Below are positions 49,431 to 57,657 of a stretch of 64,000 nucleotides of DNA, one piece after another (the first letter of the stretch is position 1; each line of letters starts with the position of its first letter). Origin of the DNA: Sporanaerobium hydrogeniformans (GTDB lineage: Bacteria > Bacillota > Clostridia > Lachnospirales > Cellulosilyticaceae); contig NZ_PEDL01000003.1 in the NCBI RefSeq assembly GCF_002735925.1, positions 124,001 through 188,000 of the forward strand, written 5' to 3'. The notes under the pieces are model-generated. The model worked only from the letters and a program-made list of their open reading frames with translations, was not told where the DNA came from and ran no database searches. Made by a program: the position numbers and the translations under genes.

Positions 49431-49666
49431 TCTTCATTCTTATTTTCTTCCTCAGCAGATGAAGCTAGAGTAGATTCAGTCGTGCAAACAGATTGTTTTG
49501 AAGCTGTTTGTTCATTTAGATAAGCAATTGTAGCTTTAACGAGTTTGCCACCAGGTCCGAGAAGAAAATAGATTCCAACGATAGGGAATAGAGTGGTTAC
49601 AATAATATTAGCATAAGATAATATTATTTGCACAATATATAGAGCGTTATTACCTCCCATTGACAT
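49427..49666 (-). CDS. Unknown 79-aa membrane protein
   Basis: Not recognised. Minus-strand ATG at 49666, nine bases after GGAGG in CTTCC/TCC reading (AAGGAGG on the minus strand), so translation is likely. Starts MSMGGNNALYIVQII; hydrophobic from about 8 to 42 with a break at Asn/Ala near 20 and a Gly-Pro-Gly-Gly turn near 43-46 (LLGPGGK). An acidic, Ser/Glu-rich tail (EEENKNEE) ends the chain. One long or two short membrane segments. Convergent with dnaJ and divergent from prmA; no operon partner. A role cannot be assigned. Confidence 0.6.
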   Translation of the reverse strand: MSMGGNNALYIVQIILSYANIIVTTLFPIVGIYFLLGPGGKLVKATIAYLNEQTASKQSVCTTESTLASSAEEENKNEE

Positions 49667-49795
49667 GACGATACCTCCTTCCCATAATATAAAATACACT
49701 TAACACTCCTTATCATACACCAAAAAAGATGAAATTTAAATCATATAAATAAAATTTTTGAAATTTAAGAAGAGTTTTAAGAAAGGGATAGATGC

Positions 49796-49824
49796 TTGAA
49801 TAAAAGGAGTGGTTGACCTATAAT
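49796..49824 (+). promoter_or_regulatory. prmA promoter
   Basis: TTGAAT (49796-49801), 17 bases, TATAAT (49819-49824), 31 bases before the prmA ATG. Confidence 0.75.
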
Positions 49825-49855
49825 AAAGAAGATACTAAAATTTGGAGATGAAACG

Positions 49856-50830
49856 ATGAACTGGTTAGAAACGACAATTTATACCTCGAAACAAGGTTTA
49901 GAGGTTGTAACAGGGTTACTTTTACAATTAGGTGTAACAGGGTTTGTGATCCAAGATCCTGATGATTATGATGAATTTTTAACATTGCAAGGAACTACGT
50001 GGGATTATATGGATGAGGAAATGGAAAAACTTAAAGATTGTCCCACAAGTATAAAAATTTATTTAGCTGATAATATGCAAGGAAACGAAACGCTTATTGA
50101 GCTTAAAAATACGCTTACACGTCTTAAAAATGAAGATATAGAGGGCTTATATGGGGATTTGAGATTAGAACTTGGTAATATTAATGAAGAAGATTGGGCA
50201 AATAACTGGAAAAAATATTTTAAGCCTTTTGAAGTAGGTAAACATTTTGTGATTAAGCCTTCATGGGAGAAGTATGAGAAGGTTACAGAGCGTTATATCC
50301 TTGAGATTGACCCTAATTCAAGCTTTGGAACGGGACAGCATTATTCAACACAGCTTTGCATGGAGCAATTAGAAAAATTAGAGATAAAAGGACAACGTGT
50401 TTTAGATATGGGATGTGGGAGTGGTATTCTTTCAATTGCTGCACTTTTATTAGGTGCTAAAGAAGTGACCGCGGTAGACATTGACCAGAATTCAGCAGAT
50501 ATTGCAAGAGATAACTTGCAAAAAAATCATATGAGTGAAACTACTTTTCAAGTCTATTGTGGTAATGTCTTAGAAGATGATGATTTTACTATTCAGTTAG
50601 GCAGCCAATATGATCTTGTTTTAGCTAATATTGTGGCAGATGTTATTATTGCTATGAAAGAGCTTTTAAAAGGTTTCTTACGTCCAGGAGGGCAACTTAT
50701 TACTTCCGGTATTATTGGAGAAAGGGCAGAAGAAGTGAAATGTGCATTAGAAACAGCAGGCTTTAAAGTGCATACCCTTACAGAAAAAAATGACTGGATA
50801 GCATTAGGAGCTGTCTTAAAAGAGGAATAG
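49856..50830 (+). CDS. prmA: Ribosomal protein L11 methyltransferase
   Basis: Trimethylates L11 with SAM. 324 aa. The N-terminal substrate-recognition domain (about 1-115) begins MNWLETTIYTSKQGLEVV. SAM fold: motif I VLDMGCGSGILSIAALLLGA, then VDIDQNSADIARDN and LVLANIVADVII. FGTGQH (SFGTGQHYST) near residue 160 is the PrmA signature. TTTGGAGATG gives the start. prmA-rsmE follows dnaKJ as in B. subtilis. Confidence 0.95.
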   Translation: MNWLETTIYTSKQGLEVVTGLLLQLGVTGFVIQDPDDYDEFLTLQGTTWDYMDEEMEKLKDCPTSIKIYLADNMQGNETLIELKNTLTRLKNEDIEGLYGDLRLELGNINEEDWANNWKKYFKPFEVGKHFVIKPSWEKYEKVTERYILEIDPNSSFGTGQHYSTQLCMEQLEKLEIKGQRVLDMGCGSGILSIAALLLGAKEVTAVDIDQNSADIARDNLQKNHMSETTFQVYCGNVLEDDDFTIQLGSQYDLVLANIVADVIIAMKELLKGFLRPGGQLITSGIIGERAEEVKCALETAGFKVHTLTEKNDWIALGAVLKEE

Positions 50831-50844
50831 AGGAGAAAGGGAAC

Positions 50845-51585
50845 ATGGCTAAATTTTTTGTAGAACCGTGTCAAATCAAAGAGGATACTATCCATATTAT
50901 CGGCCCTGACGTGAATCATATTAAAAATGTTTTACGTCTAGATATTCAAAAAGAAATTTTAATTAACGATAGACAAGGAATTGACTACAAGTGTATAATA
51001 AATAAGATAGAGGATACTATTATTTATACGAAAATTGTTGACAAACAGTCATCTGATACAGAACCACTCGTTAAAACTGTATTATTTCAATCCTTAGTTA
51101 AAGGTGAGAAAATGGAGTTTGTTATTCAAAAAGGTGTAGAAATCGGCGTGACTACCATTATTCCTATAATGACAGAACGTTGTGTCGTTAAAATTGAATC
51201 TGATAAAAAGCTTCAAGCTAAATTAGATAGGTGGAATAAAATCGCTGAAAGTGCTGCTAAGCAAAGTAAGCGTGGTATTGTTCCACAAGTGGAAAGACCT
51301 CTTTCTCTTAAAGAGGCAATTGATTATGTCAAGACCCACTTAGAAGGTGCTTGTATTCCTTTTGAAAATGAAGATAAATACTCTTTAAAGGCATACTTAA
51401 AAACGACTCCTTTAGCATCAGTGGGGGTCTTCATTGGACCAGAAGGTGGTTTTACAGATGAAGAAATTAGACAAGCTACAAGTAAGGGGATTGTGCCTGT
51501 GACATTAGGCAAGCGCATTCTTCGAAGCGAGACTGCCGGATTAGTCGTATTAGCGAATATTATGTATGAGATAGGTGGTGTTTAG
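50845..51585 (+). CDS. rsmE: 16S rRNA (uracil1498-N3)-methyltransferase RsmE
   Basis: 246 aa SPOUT methyltransferase. N-terminal PUA-like domain (about 1-75, HIIGPDVNHIKNVLRL). Trefoil-knot SAM region: GVFIGPEGGFTDEEI near 190, and VTLGKRILRSETAGLVVL at the C terminus. RGIVPQVERPLSLKEA is also typical. GAGGAGAAAGG precedes the ATG, 14 bases after prmA. Confidence 0.94.
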   Translation: MAKFFVEPCQIKEDTIHIIGPDVNHIKNVLRLDIQKEILINDRQGIDYKCIINKIEDTIIYTKIVDKQSSDTEPLVKTVLFQSLVKGEKMEFVIQKGVEIGVTTIIPIMTERCVVKIESDKKLQAKLDRWNKIAESAAKQSKRGIVPQVERPLSLKEAIDYVKTHLEGACIPFENEDKYSLKAYLKTTPLASVGVFIGPEGGFTDEEIRQATSKGIVPVTLGKRILRSETAGLVVLANIMYEIGGV

Positions 51586-51588
51586 TGA

Positions 51589-51957
51589 ATGGAAAGCGTT
51601 AATTTTTTAGTAGTAGATGATGCAATCTTTATGCGAACAGTACTTAAAAAAATGTTAACAGAAGCAGGTTTTAATGTGGTAGGGGAAGCAGGTAATGGAC
51701 TTCAAGCTATTGAGATGGCAAAAATGTTACAACCTGATATCGTAACACTCGATATTACCATGCCAGAGATGGATGGTATCCAAGCAATAGATAAAATATT
51801 AGAAGTAAGCCCTAATACCAAGATAATCATGTGCTCAGCCATGGGACAACATTCAAAAGTTGTTGAGGCCATTAAACAAGGTGCCAAAGACTTTATCGTT
51901 AAACCATTTGAAAAAACGCGTGTGTTACAAGCTATTTATAATGTTATGAATAGATAA
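51589..51957 (+). CDS. CheY-like single-domain response regulator
   Basis: 122-aa receiver with no output domain. Asp10-Asp11, phosphoacceptor Asp55 in TLDITMPEMDG, Ser83 in MCSAMGQ and Lys105 in IVKPF. Highly similar in pattern to Gram-positive CheY (FLVVDDAIFMRTVLKKML). ATG 51589 lies 3 bases after the rsmE stop with GGTGG as weak binding site. No cheA, flagellar or other chemotaxis gene is in the window, so it is an orphan here; it could serve motility or another phosphorelay. Confidence 0.85.
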   Translation: MESVNFLVVDDAIFMRTVLKKMLTEAGFNVVGEAGNGLQAIEMAKMLQPDIVTLDITMPEMDGIQAIDKILEVSPNTKIIMCSAMGQHSKVVEAIKQGAKDFIVKPFEKTRVLQAIYNVMNR

Positions 51958-51962
51958 AAAGT

Positions 51963-51990
51963 GAGGGGATAGCGCCCTCCTTTTTTATTT
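51963..51990 (+). terminator. Terminator after cheY-like gene
   Basis: GAGGG (51963-51967) pairs with CCCTC (51975-51979), loop GATAGCG, then a run of T. Short but G/C-rich stem; ends the prmA-rsmE-cheY unit. Confidence 0.65.
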
Positions 51991-52013
51991 ATTTTTAGAT
52001 GGGAGAAAAAGGC

Positions 52014-53186
52014 ATGAATGAGATTTATTTAGATAATGCAGCAACTACAAAACCTTTAGAATGTGTTGCTCAAAAAGTATATGAAACAATGCTCCAAACT
52101 TATGGAAATCCCTCTTCGTTGCATAAAAAAGGAATAGAAGCAGAAAATAGCATTAAGGTAGTAAGTACTTTTCTTTCACAAAAACTAGGCTGCTTACCGG
52201 AGGAGATTATCTATACTTCTGGTGCAACGGAAAGTAATAATATGGCTTTATTGGGTGTATGTGATGCCTATAAAAGGCGAGCAAACAAAATTATTACGAC
52301 ACCTTTAGAGCATCCTTCAGTAACAGAAGTTTTTAAGGAATTAGAAAAAAAGAGTTTTGAAGTGCACTTTGTAAAGGTAGATGAACAGGGATATGTACAA
52401 CTAGAGCATCTAAAAAGTCTATTAGATGATAAAACTTTACTTGTGAGCATTATGCATGTCAACAATGAAATTGGTACCGTGCAGGACATAGAGTTATTAG
52501 GACAACTTATTAAGGCTCAAAATAAAGAGATCCTTTTTCATGTAGATGCCGTACAATCCTTTATGAAATTGCCTATTCAAGTGAAAAAAGGGAAAATTGA
52601 CCTTTTGTCAGTTAGTGCCCACAAATTTTATGGACCTCGTGGAGTTGGATTCTTGTATAAAAATAAAAATATACGCATGAGTTCTTTATTATATGGAGGG
52701 GGGCAGCAAAAAAATATACGTTCAGGAACTGAAAATGTACCTGGTATTATGGGTTTATATGAAGCTTGCAAGTATATGTCTGATCATGATAAGACTATTA
52801 TACCTCATTTTAGAGCCTGTAAGAAATATCTAGCAGAAGGCATTTTAAATGCTATTCCCGACACCTTTATAAATGGACCCACTATTGAAGAAGGCGCACC
52901 GCATATTCTGAACATCAGTTTTGAAAATATACGAGCAGAGGTCTTACTTCATGCGCTAGAACAAAAAGGAGTTTACGTTTCATCTGGATCGGCTTGCTCC
53001 TCTCACAAAAAGGCAAGTAGTGGAACATTGGTAGCCATTGGGAAAACAGCTGGACATCTAGATAGTGCCCTGCGTTTTTCCTTTTCACATGATACGACCT
53101 TTAAGGAATTAGATGAAGTCATTCAGATTCTTATGGAACAGGTAGCTTTATTAAGAAGATATACATTAGGAGGAAATAAAAAGTGA
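52014..53186 (+). CDS. Cysteine desulfurase (NifS/IscS family), partner of ThiI
   Basis: PLP enzyme that moves sulfur from cysteine to an acceptor. 390 aa from ATG 52014 (GGGAG upstream; ATG 51999 also in frame). IYLDNAATTKPLE starts the protein, the PLP lysine is in SVSAHKFYGPRG, and the active Cys loop is SSGSACSSHKK. The 4-base overlap with thiI indicates it feeds ThiI, as the NifZ/YrvO-type desulfurases do, for 4-thiouridine in tRNA. Confidence 0.93.
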   Translation: MNEIYLDNAATTKPLECVAQKVYETMLQTYGNPSSLHKKGIEAENSIKVVSTFLSQKLGCLPEEIIYTSGATESNNMALLGVCDAYKRRANKIITTPLEHPSVTEVFKELEKKSFEVHFVKVDEQGYVQLEHLKSLLDDKTLLVSIMHVNNEIGTVQDIELLGQLIKAQNKEILFHVDAVQSFMKLPIQVKKGKIDLLSVSAHKFYGPRGVGFLYKNKNIRMSSLLYGGGQQKNIRSGTENVPGIMGLYEACKYMSDHDKTIIPHFRACKKYLAEGILNAIPDTFINGPTIEEGAPHILNISFENIRAEVLLHALEQKGVYVSSGSACSSHKKASSGTLVAIGKTAGHLDSALRFSFSHDTTFKELDEVIQILMEQVALLRRYTLGGNKK

Positions 53187-54361
53187 ACAATGTGTTTTTG
53201 ATTAAATATGGCGAAATTGCCATAAAAGGAAAAAATAGATATCTATTTGAAAATCGGTTAGTAGATACTATTCGCAAGAATATGAAGGGACTTGGTCAGT
53301 TTATCGTTCGTAAAGAACAAGGACGTATTCTTGTAGAGCCCATGGAAGAAGAAGTTGATAAGGATTTAGTAATAGATAAGCTGACGCGCATCTTTGGGAT
53401 TATAGGTGTAGCTTATGGAACAAAAGAAGAAGAAGTTTCAATGGAAGCAATCAAACGTTTAGCACTTCATCATATGAAGGAAAAATGTCAAGAGGGAGTT
53501 ATTAGTTTTAAAGTAGAAACCCGTCGTTCAGATAAGCGTTTTCCTTTACAATCTATGGAAGTAAATGCACAAATAGGTGAATATCTTTTAAATGAATTAG
53601 AAGGTAAAGTAAAAGTAGACGTACATCATCCTGAAGTTTTATTGATGATCGAGCTACGTACACATACGTATGTGTATTCTACCACCTATAAAGGTGCAGG
53701 TGGTATGCCTTATGGTACTAATGGAAAAGCTTCTTTACTCTTATCTGGTGGAATTGATAGCCCTGTTGCAGGTTGGATGGTAGCTAAGCGTGGGGTAGAA
53801 ATAGATGCGGTTTACTTCCATAGCCCTCCTTATACGAGTGAAAGAGCAAAAGAAAAGGTGGTAGATTTAGCTAAAAAGGTGGCTGAGTACACAGGAGGTA
53901 TACGCGTTCATGTTGTACCTTTTACGGAAATCCAAATGGCTATTTATGAAAAATGTCCCCATGAGCAGCTTACACTGATTATGCGTCGTATTATGATGCG
54001 TATTGCAGAACGTATTGCACGTATGAATGGGAATATGGCACTGATTACAGGAGAAAGTATTGGACAGGTGGCTAGCCAAACACTTCAAAGTTTAGTGGTA
54101 ACAGATAATGTGGTTGAAATGCCTGTTTTTAGACCCCTTATCGGGTTTGATAAAGAAGAGATTGTTCAAATTTCTAAGAAGATTGATACATTTGAAACCT
54201 CTATTTTGCCTTATGAGGATTGTTGTACCATCTTTGTACCCAAACACCCTGAAACAAAACCAAAGCTTGAGAGCATTGAGCGTTCAGAACGTTTATTAGA
54301 TGATATTATTGAAGAAATGATGTTAAAAGCAATAAGTGAAATGGAGATTGTACAAGCATAA
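53183..54361 (+). CDS. thiI: tRNA 4-thiouridine synthase ThiI
   Basis: Adenylates U8 of tRNA and inserts sulfur. 392 aa from GTG 53183 after AGGAGGAAA. N-terminal ferredoxin-like and THUMP domains (about 1-165), then a PP-loop pyrophosphatase domain: LLLSGGIDSPVAGWM near 178. The C terminus has YEDCCTIFVPKHPETKP. No rhodanese domain, the usual Firmicute form, so sulfur comes from the adjacent desulfurase. Confidence 0.95.
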   Translation: MNNVFLIKYGEIAIKGKNRYLFENRLVDTIRKNMKGLGQFIVRKEQGRILVEPMEEEVDKDLVIDKLTRIFGIIGVAYGTKEEEVSMEAIKRLALHHMKEKCQEGVISFKVETRRSDKRFPLQSMEVNAQIGEYLLNELEGKVKVDVHHPEVLLMIELRTHTYVYSTTYKGAGGMPYGTNGKASLLLSGGIDSPVAGWMVAKRGVEIDAVYFHSPPYTSERAKEKVVDLAKKVAEYTGGIRVHVVPFTEIQMAIYEKCPHEQLTLIMRRIMMRIAERIARMNGNMALITGESIGQVASQTLQSLVVTDNVVEMPVFRPLIGFDKEEIVQISKKIDTFETSILPYEDCCTIFVPKHPETKPKLESIERSERLLDDIIEEMMLKAISEMEIVQA

Positions 54362-54362
54362 T

Positions 54363-54385
54363 AAAAGTCCACTTAGTGGACTTTT
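54363..54385. terminator. Terminator between thiI and the HPr-like gene
   Basis: AAAAGTCCACT (54363-54373) and AGTGGACTTTT (54375-54385) form a symmetric stem with a tiny loop; usable from both strands for the convergent genes. Confidence 0.75.
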
Positions 54386-54396
54386 ATAACTTTTCA

Positions 54397-54630
54397 TTAT
54401 TCACTTAAAAAGACTTGTAACTTAGAAACAATCTCATCTTCTTCAGGATTATTATAAATATCCAAGCGAAGCGGTTTACTTAAATCAAGACTAAAAATAC
54501 CCATAATTGATTTAGCATCAATGATATAACGCCCAGAGGATAAATCAAAATCGCCTTCATATAAATTGATGAGATTAACAAATTGTTTAACTTTTTCAAT
54601 AGAATTAAGTGAAATATAAAGTGATTGCAT
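54397..54630 (-). CDS. HPr-like protein lacking the active-site histidine
   Basis: 77 aa on the minus strand, ATG 54630 after AAGGAGG. The segment IIDAKSIMGIFSLDLSKPL matches the Ser46 region of HPr (Ser41 here). The site where HPr has GLHARPA and its phosphorylated His15 reads NSIEKVKQF, with no histidine anywhere nearby. It therefore cannot pass phosphate in the PTS. By analogy with Crh of B. subtilis, which lacks His15 but keeps Ser46, it may be purely regulatory; whether HPr kinase acts on it is untested. Monocistronic. Confidence 0.75.
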   Translation of the reverse strand: MQSLYISLNSIEKVKQFVNLINLYEGDFDLSSGRYIIDAKSIMGIFSLDLSKPLRLDIYNNPEEDEIVSKLQVFLSE

Positions 54631-54746
54631 AGGTGACCTCCTTAAGAATATATGATGGTTCTGTCATTAAGACAATTACTTAGCATCTTATTTAAGAGTA
54701 TCATATAGTTTAAGTCAGGGGATGTCAATATAAAAGAGGTGAAAAT

Positions 54747-56051
54747 ATGAGAAAAATAGCGTTTTACACACTAGGATGTAAAGTGAATCAGTATGATACA
54801 GAAGCAGTGTTAGAAGATTTTAAACGTGCAGGTTATGAGGTTGTACCTTTTGAAGAGTATGCCCATGTTTATGTGGTAAACACTTGTACGGTTACGCACT
54901 TAAGTGATAGAAAATGTCGTCAAATGCTTCGTAAAACCAAGCGTATCAATCCGGAAAGTATTTTAGTTGCAATGGGATGTTATGCACAGATAGCAGGAGA
55001 GACAATTAAAGAACAAGTAGAAGAAATTGACATTATTGTAGGAACCAATCGTCGCAGTGAAATTGTCCACCTGGTTCAAGAATTTGAAAGTCATGAAAAT
55101 ACTCCTACTAATCTGGTGTCAGATATTATGGCTGTTGAGGAGTTTGAAGAGATGCAAATTTCAGAACGTGGAGAAAGAACACGTGTTTATATTAAAATCC
55201 AAGAGGGGTGTAATAATTACTGTACGTATTGTATCATTCCTTATGTAAGAGGTAAGATTAGGAGTCGTAAAGAAAAGAGTGTACTAGATGAAACAAAGCG
55301 GCTAGCAGACTTAGGTTATAAAGAAATTGTGTTAACAGGAATACATGTGGCTTCCTATGGGAAAGATTTAGGTAATACAGATCTTGTTCAATTACTTCAG
55401 AAAGTACATGAGATAGAAGGTATAGAACGAATACGAATGAGTTCTATAGAGCCAGGTGTTGTAACAGATGCTTTTTTAGAAGTGCTAAAAGAGTTACCTA
55501 AGCTATGTAGACATTTTCATCTTTCTTTACAAAGTGGAAGTGATACAGTACTTAAGCGCATGAAACGTAAGTATACTTCAGCAGATTACCTAAAAAGTGT
55601 AGAGCAATTACGCCATGTTTGGCCAGATGTAGCCATCACAACAGATGTCATTGTAGGATTTCCAGGTGAAACAGAAGAAGAGTTTGAGGAAACTCTTCAT
55701 TTTGTGAAAAAGGCTGAACTTGCTCAGATCCACATTTTCCCTTATTCACAAAGAGAAGGAACACCTGCAGCGCAAATGCCTAATCAAATAACACCAGAAG
55801 TAAAAGAAGAGCGAACTAAAAGGTTAAGCCAAATAGAAAAAGAGCTTCACCAAGCATTTATGAAGCAGCATATAGGCAAAGAGGTGGAAGTTCTTTTTGA
55901 GAATTCACACAAAGAAGGCTTTACTGGCTTTACCAGTAATTATTTAAAAGTGTATGTAGAGAGTGAAAGCAATATTGAAAATACCCTACAACATGTACGC
56001 ATTACAGGTATAAAAGAGGATGAGTTATTAGGACAGTTGATATTGAAATAA
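54747..56051 (+). CDS. mtaB: tRNA t6A37 methylthiotransferase MtaB
   Basis: Radical SAM enzyme that makes ms2t6A at position 37 of tRNA. 434 aa. N-terminal UPF0004 domain (about 1-125) with three cluster cysteines ([31 protein letters not shown]). Radical SAM motif CNNYCTYC near 150-157 with [13 protein letters not shown]-terminal TRAM domain. The N-terminal [12 protein letters not shown] signature identifies MtaB rather than MiaB. AGAGGTG precedes the ATG. Confidence 0.93.
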   Translation: MRKIAFYTLGCKVNQYDTEAVLEDFKRAGYEVVPFEEYAHVYVVNTCTVTHLSDRKCRQMLRKTKRINPESILVAMGCYAQIAGETIKEQVEEIDIIVGTNRRSEIVHLVQEFESHENTPTNLVSDIMAVEEFEEMQISERGERTRVYIKIQEGCNNYCTYCIIPYVRGKIRSRKEKSVLDETKRLADLGYKEIVLTGIHVASYGKDLGNTDLVQLLQKVHEIEGIERIRMSSIEPGVVTDAFLEVLKELPKLCRHFHLSLQSGSDTVLKRMKRKYTSADYLKSVEQLRHVWPDVAITTDVIVGFPGETEEEFEETLHFVKKAELAQIHIFPYSQREGTPAAQMPNQITPEVKEERTKRLSQIEKELHQAFMKQHIGKEVEVLFENSHKEGFTGFTSNYLKVYVESESNIENTLQHVRITGIKEDELLGQLILK

Positions 56052-56096
56052 ACATTTTATATTTTTGGTAATTATCTATAGTTTTTTTCAATATTA

Positions 56097-56105
56097 TGGT
56101 ATACT
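56097..56105 (+). promoter_or_regulatory. ireB-ruvX promoter (extended -10)
   Basis: TGGTATACT at 56097-56105 is an extended -10; no good -35 is visible. It lies 38 bases before the ireB ATG. Confidence 0.5.
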
Positions 56106-56142
56106 AAGAGATATAAGGTGTAAGTATTGGAAGGTGATTATA

Positions 56143-56394
56143 ATGGAAAATATGAATGAAACAATGCAATTTCATTTAGAGAATTTAGAAAAGGCTTCAA
56201 CTCGTGAAGTACTTACAGATGTGTATACATCTCTTAAAGAAAAAGGATACAACCCTATTAATCAAATTGTAGGTTATATTATGTCAGGAGACCCAACTTA
56301 TATTACCAGTCATAATGGTGCAAGAAATAAGATTCGTAAGCTAGAAAGAGATGAGATTCTTGAAGAGCTTGTGACTTGCTATTTAAAACAATAA
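56143..56394 (+). CDS. ireB: IreB family regulatory protein (UPF0297)
   Basis: 83 aa from ATG 56143, after GGAAGGTGA; an upstream in-frame ATG (56065) covers the promoter and is rejected. [40 protein letters not shown] is the family core (parts: [30 protein letters not shown]). In Enterococcus, IreB is a substrate of the Ser/Thr kinase IreK and affects cephalosporin resistance. The adjacent ruvX and DUF1292 genes form a conserved Firmicute trio. Confidence 0.92.
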   Translation: MENMNETMQFHLENLEKASTREVLTDVYTSLKEKGYNPINQIVGYIMSGDPTYITSHNGARNKIRKLERDEILEELVTCYLKQ

Positions 56395-56400
56395 AAGTGG

Positions 56401-56430
56401 GCTGCAGGATAGTGTTCTGCAGCTTTTTTT
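56401..56430 (+). terminator. Stem-loop between ireB and ruvX
   Basis: GCTGCAG (56401-56407) pairs with CTGCAGC (56417-56423), followed by TTTTTTT. Full intrinsic-terminator features inside a gene cluster normally cotranscribed; it may limit downstream expression. Confidence 0.75.
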
Positions 56431-56442
56431 AGGAGGTATTTT

Positions 56443-56862
56443 GTGCGTATTTTAGGGCTTGATTATGGAAGCAAGACAACAGGTGTGGCGATTAGTGATC
56501 CTTTAGGGTGGACCGCTCAAGGTTTAGAAATTATAAGAAGACAAGATGAAGCCAATATTAAACCGACTCTTAACCGTATTAGCGAGTTATGTCAAAGTTA
56601 TAAAGTAGATAGCATTGTTCTTGGACTTCCTAAAAATATGAATAATACATTAGGTGAAAGAGGTGAAAAGACACTTTTGTTTAAAGAGAAGTTAGAAAAT
56701 AGACTCAAAATCCCTGTAGTAACCTGGGACGAGCGTTTAAGTACGGTTGCGGCAGAAAATGTATTGATCGATGCAGACATGAGCCGTAAAAAAAGAAAAA
56801 ATGTCATAGATAAATTAGCTGCAACAATTATTTTACAAAATTATTTAGATGCAAAACGTTAA
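56443..56862 (+). CDS. ruvX: RuvX/YqgF Holliday junction resolvase-like nuclease
   Basis: 139 aa RNase H-fold protein involved in rRNA 16S 5'-end maturation or recombination. [20 protein letters not shown] carries the first catalytic Asp; [19 protein letters not shown] and [14 protein letters not shown] hold the others. GTG 56443 follows AGGAGG. Confidence 0.93.
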   Translation: MRILGLDYGSKTTGVAISDPLGWTAQGLEIIRRQDEANIKPTLNRISELCQSYKVDSIVLGLPKNMNNTLGERGEKTLLFKEKLENRLKIPVVTWDERLSTVAAENVLIDADMSRKKRKNVIDKLAATIILQNYLDAKR

Positions 56863-56888
56863 GTTGTAGAAATGAGAGAGGATATTTT

Positions 56889-57134
56889 ATGGAAAAAATT
56901 AAATTTGTAGATGAAGAGACAAAAGAAGAAATACTTTTTGAAGTAATGGATGAAGCTGTTTTAGAAGGAACGAAGTACCTTTTAGTAGTTGATGAAGAAG
57001 ATGTGGCTACTATCCTAAAACAGGTAGAGGAAAAAGACGATGAGATAGACTATGTCTTAGTGGAAGAAGAAGATGAATTTAAAAGAGTAGCTGTAGAATT
57101 TATGAGTAGTGAAGAATACGATATTGAAGTTTAA
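56889..57134 (+). CDS. DUF1292 family protein
   Basis: 81 aa, strongly acidic. MEKIKFVDEETKEEILFEVMD, then YLLVVDEED and YVLVEEEDEFKRV are DUF1292 (YrzB) features. GAGAGGATATT precedes the ATG. Always next to ireB-ruvX in Firmicutes; function unknown. A Fur-family gene follows. Confidence 0.88.
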   Translation: MEKIKFVDEETKEEILFEVMDEAVLEGTKYLLVVDEEDVATILKQVEEKDDEIDYVLVEEEDEFKRVAVEFMSSEEYDIEV

Positions 57135-57190
57135 ATACTATTTCCTTTAAGGGAATATGAAAAATTTTATAGATAAGGAGCGAAAAATAG

Positions 57191-57637
57191 TTGGACGTTA
57201 CAGCATTTAAAGAACGACTCAAAGAAAAAGGCTGTAAACTAACTTTACAGCGACGAAGTGTACTAGACATACTCATTAAGCATTCAGGTGAACACTTATC
57301 GACAGAAGAACTTTATGAGAAGGTAAAAGAGAATTATCCTGAAATAGGATTAGCAACTGTTTATCGTACAGTTCAATTATTTGAAGAGATGCATATTATC
57401 GATCGGCTAAATTTTGATGATGGTTGCAGTCGCTTTGAGCTTGCCTCAGAAGAAGAGATTCACCATCATCATCATTTGATTTGTGAAAAATGTAATAAAG
57501 TATTTGAAGTAGAGAATGACTTATTAGAAGAAATCGAGTCAGAAATTGAGCGCAAATATCATTTTAAAATACAAGACCATCATCTGATGTTTTATGGGCA
57601 GTGTGAAGAATGTCTAAATAAAAAAAGAGGAAAGTAG
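57191..57637 (+). CDS. Fur family transcriptional regulator
   Basis: 148 aa metal- or peroxide-responsive repressor. N-terminal winged helix (about 1-85; GCKLTLQRRSVLDIL, IGLATVYRTVQLFEEM). Metal region HHHHHLIC at 91-98, structural zinc site CEKC (98-101) and CEEC (138-141). Start is TTG 57191 after AAGGAGCG. Whether it senses iron (Fur), zinc (Zur) or peroxide (PerR) cannot be read with certainty. It sits between DUF1292 and RNase J, a common clostridial order. Confidence 0.9.
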   Translation: MDVTAFKERLKEKGCKLTLQRRSVLDILIKHSGEHLSTEELYEKVKENYPEIGLATVYRTVQLFEEMHIIDRLNFDDGCSRFELASEEEIHHHHHLICEKCNKVFEVENDLLEEIESEIERKYHFKIQDHHLMFYGQCEECLNKKRGK

Positions 57638-57657
57638 TTAAGTATGGAGGTGTAGTT

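Noticed and set aside
56065-56142. N-terminal extension of ireB from an upstream ATG
   Set aside because: The extension covers the extended -10 promoter and lacks a binding site; the family starts at the ATG at 56143.
57463-57477. Run of five histidines in the Fur-family protein
   Set aside because: Resembles a purification tag but is part of the normal metal-binding HHHHHLIC region of this family.
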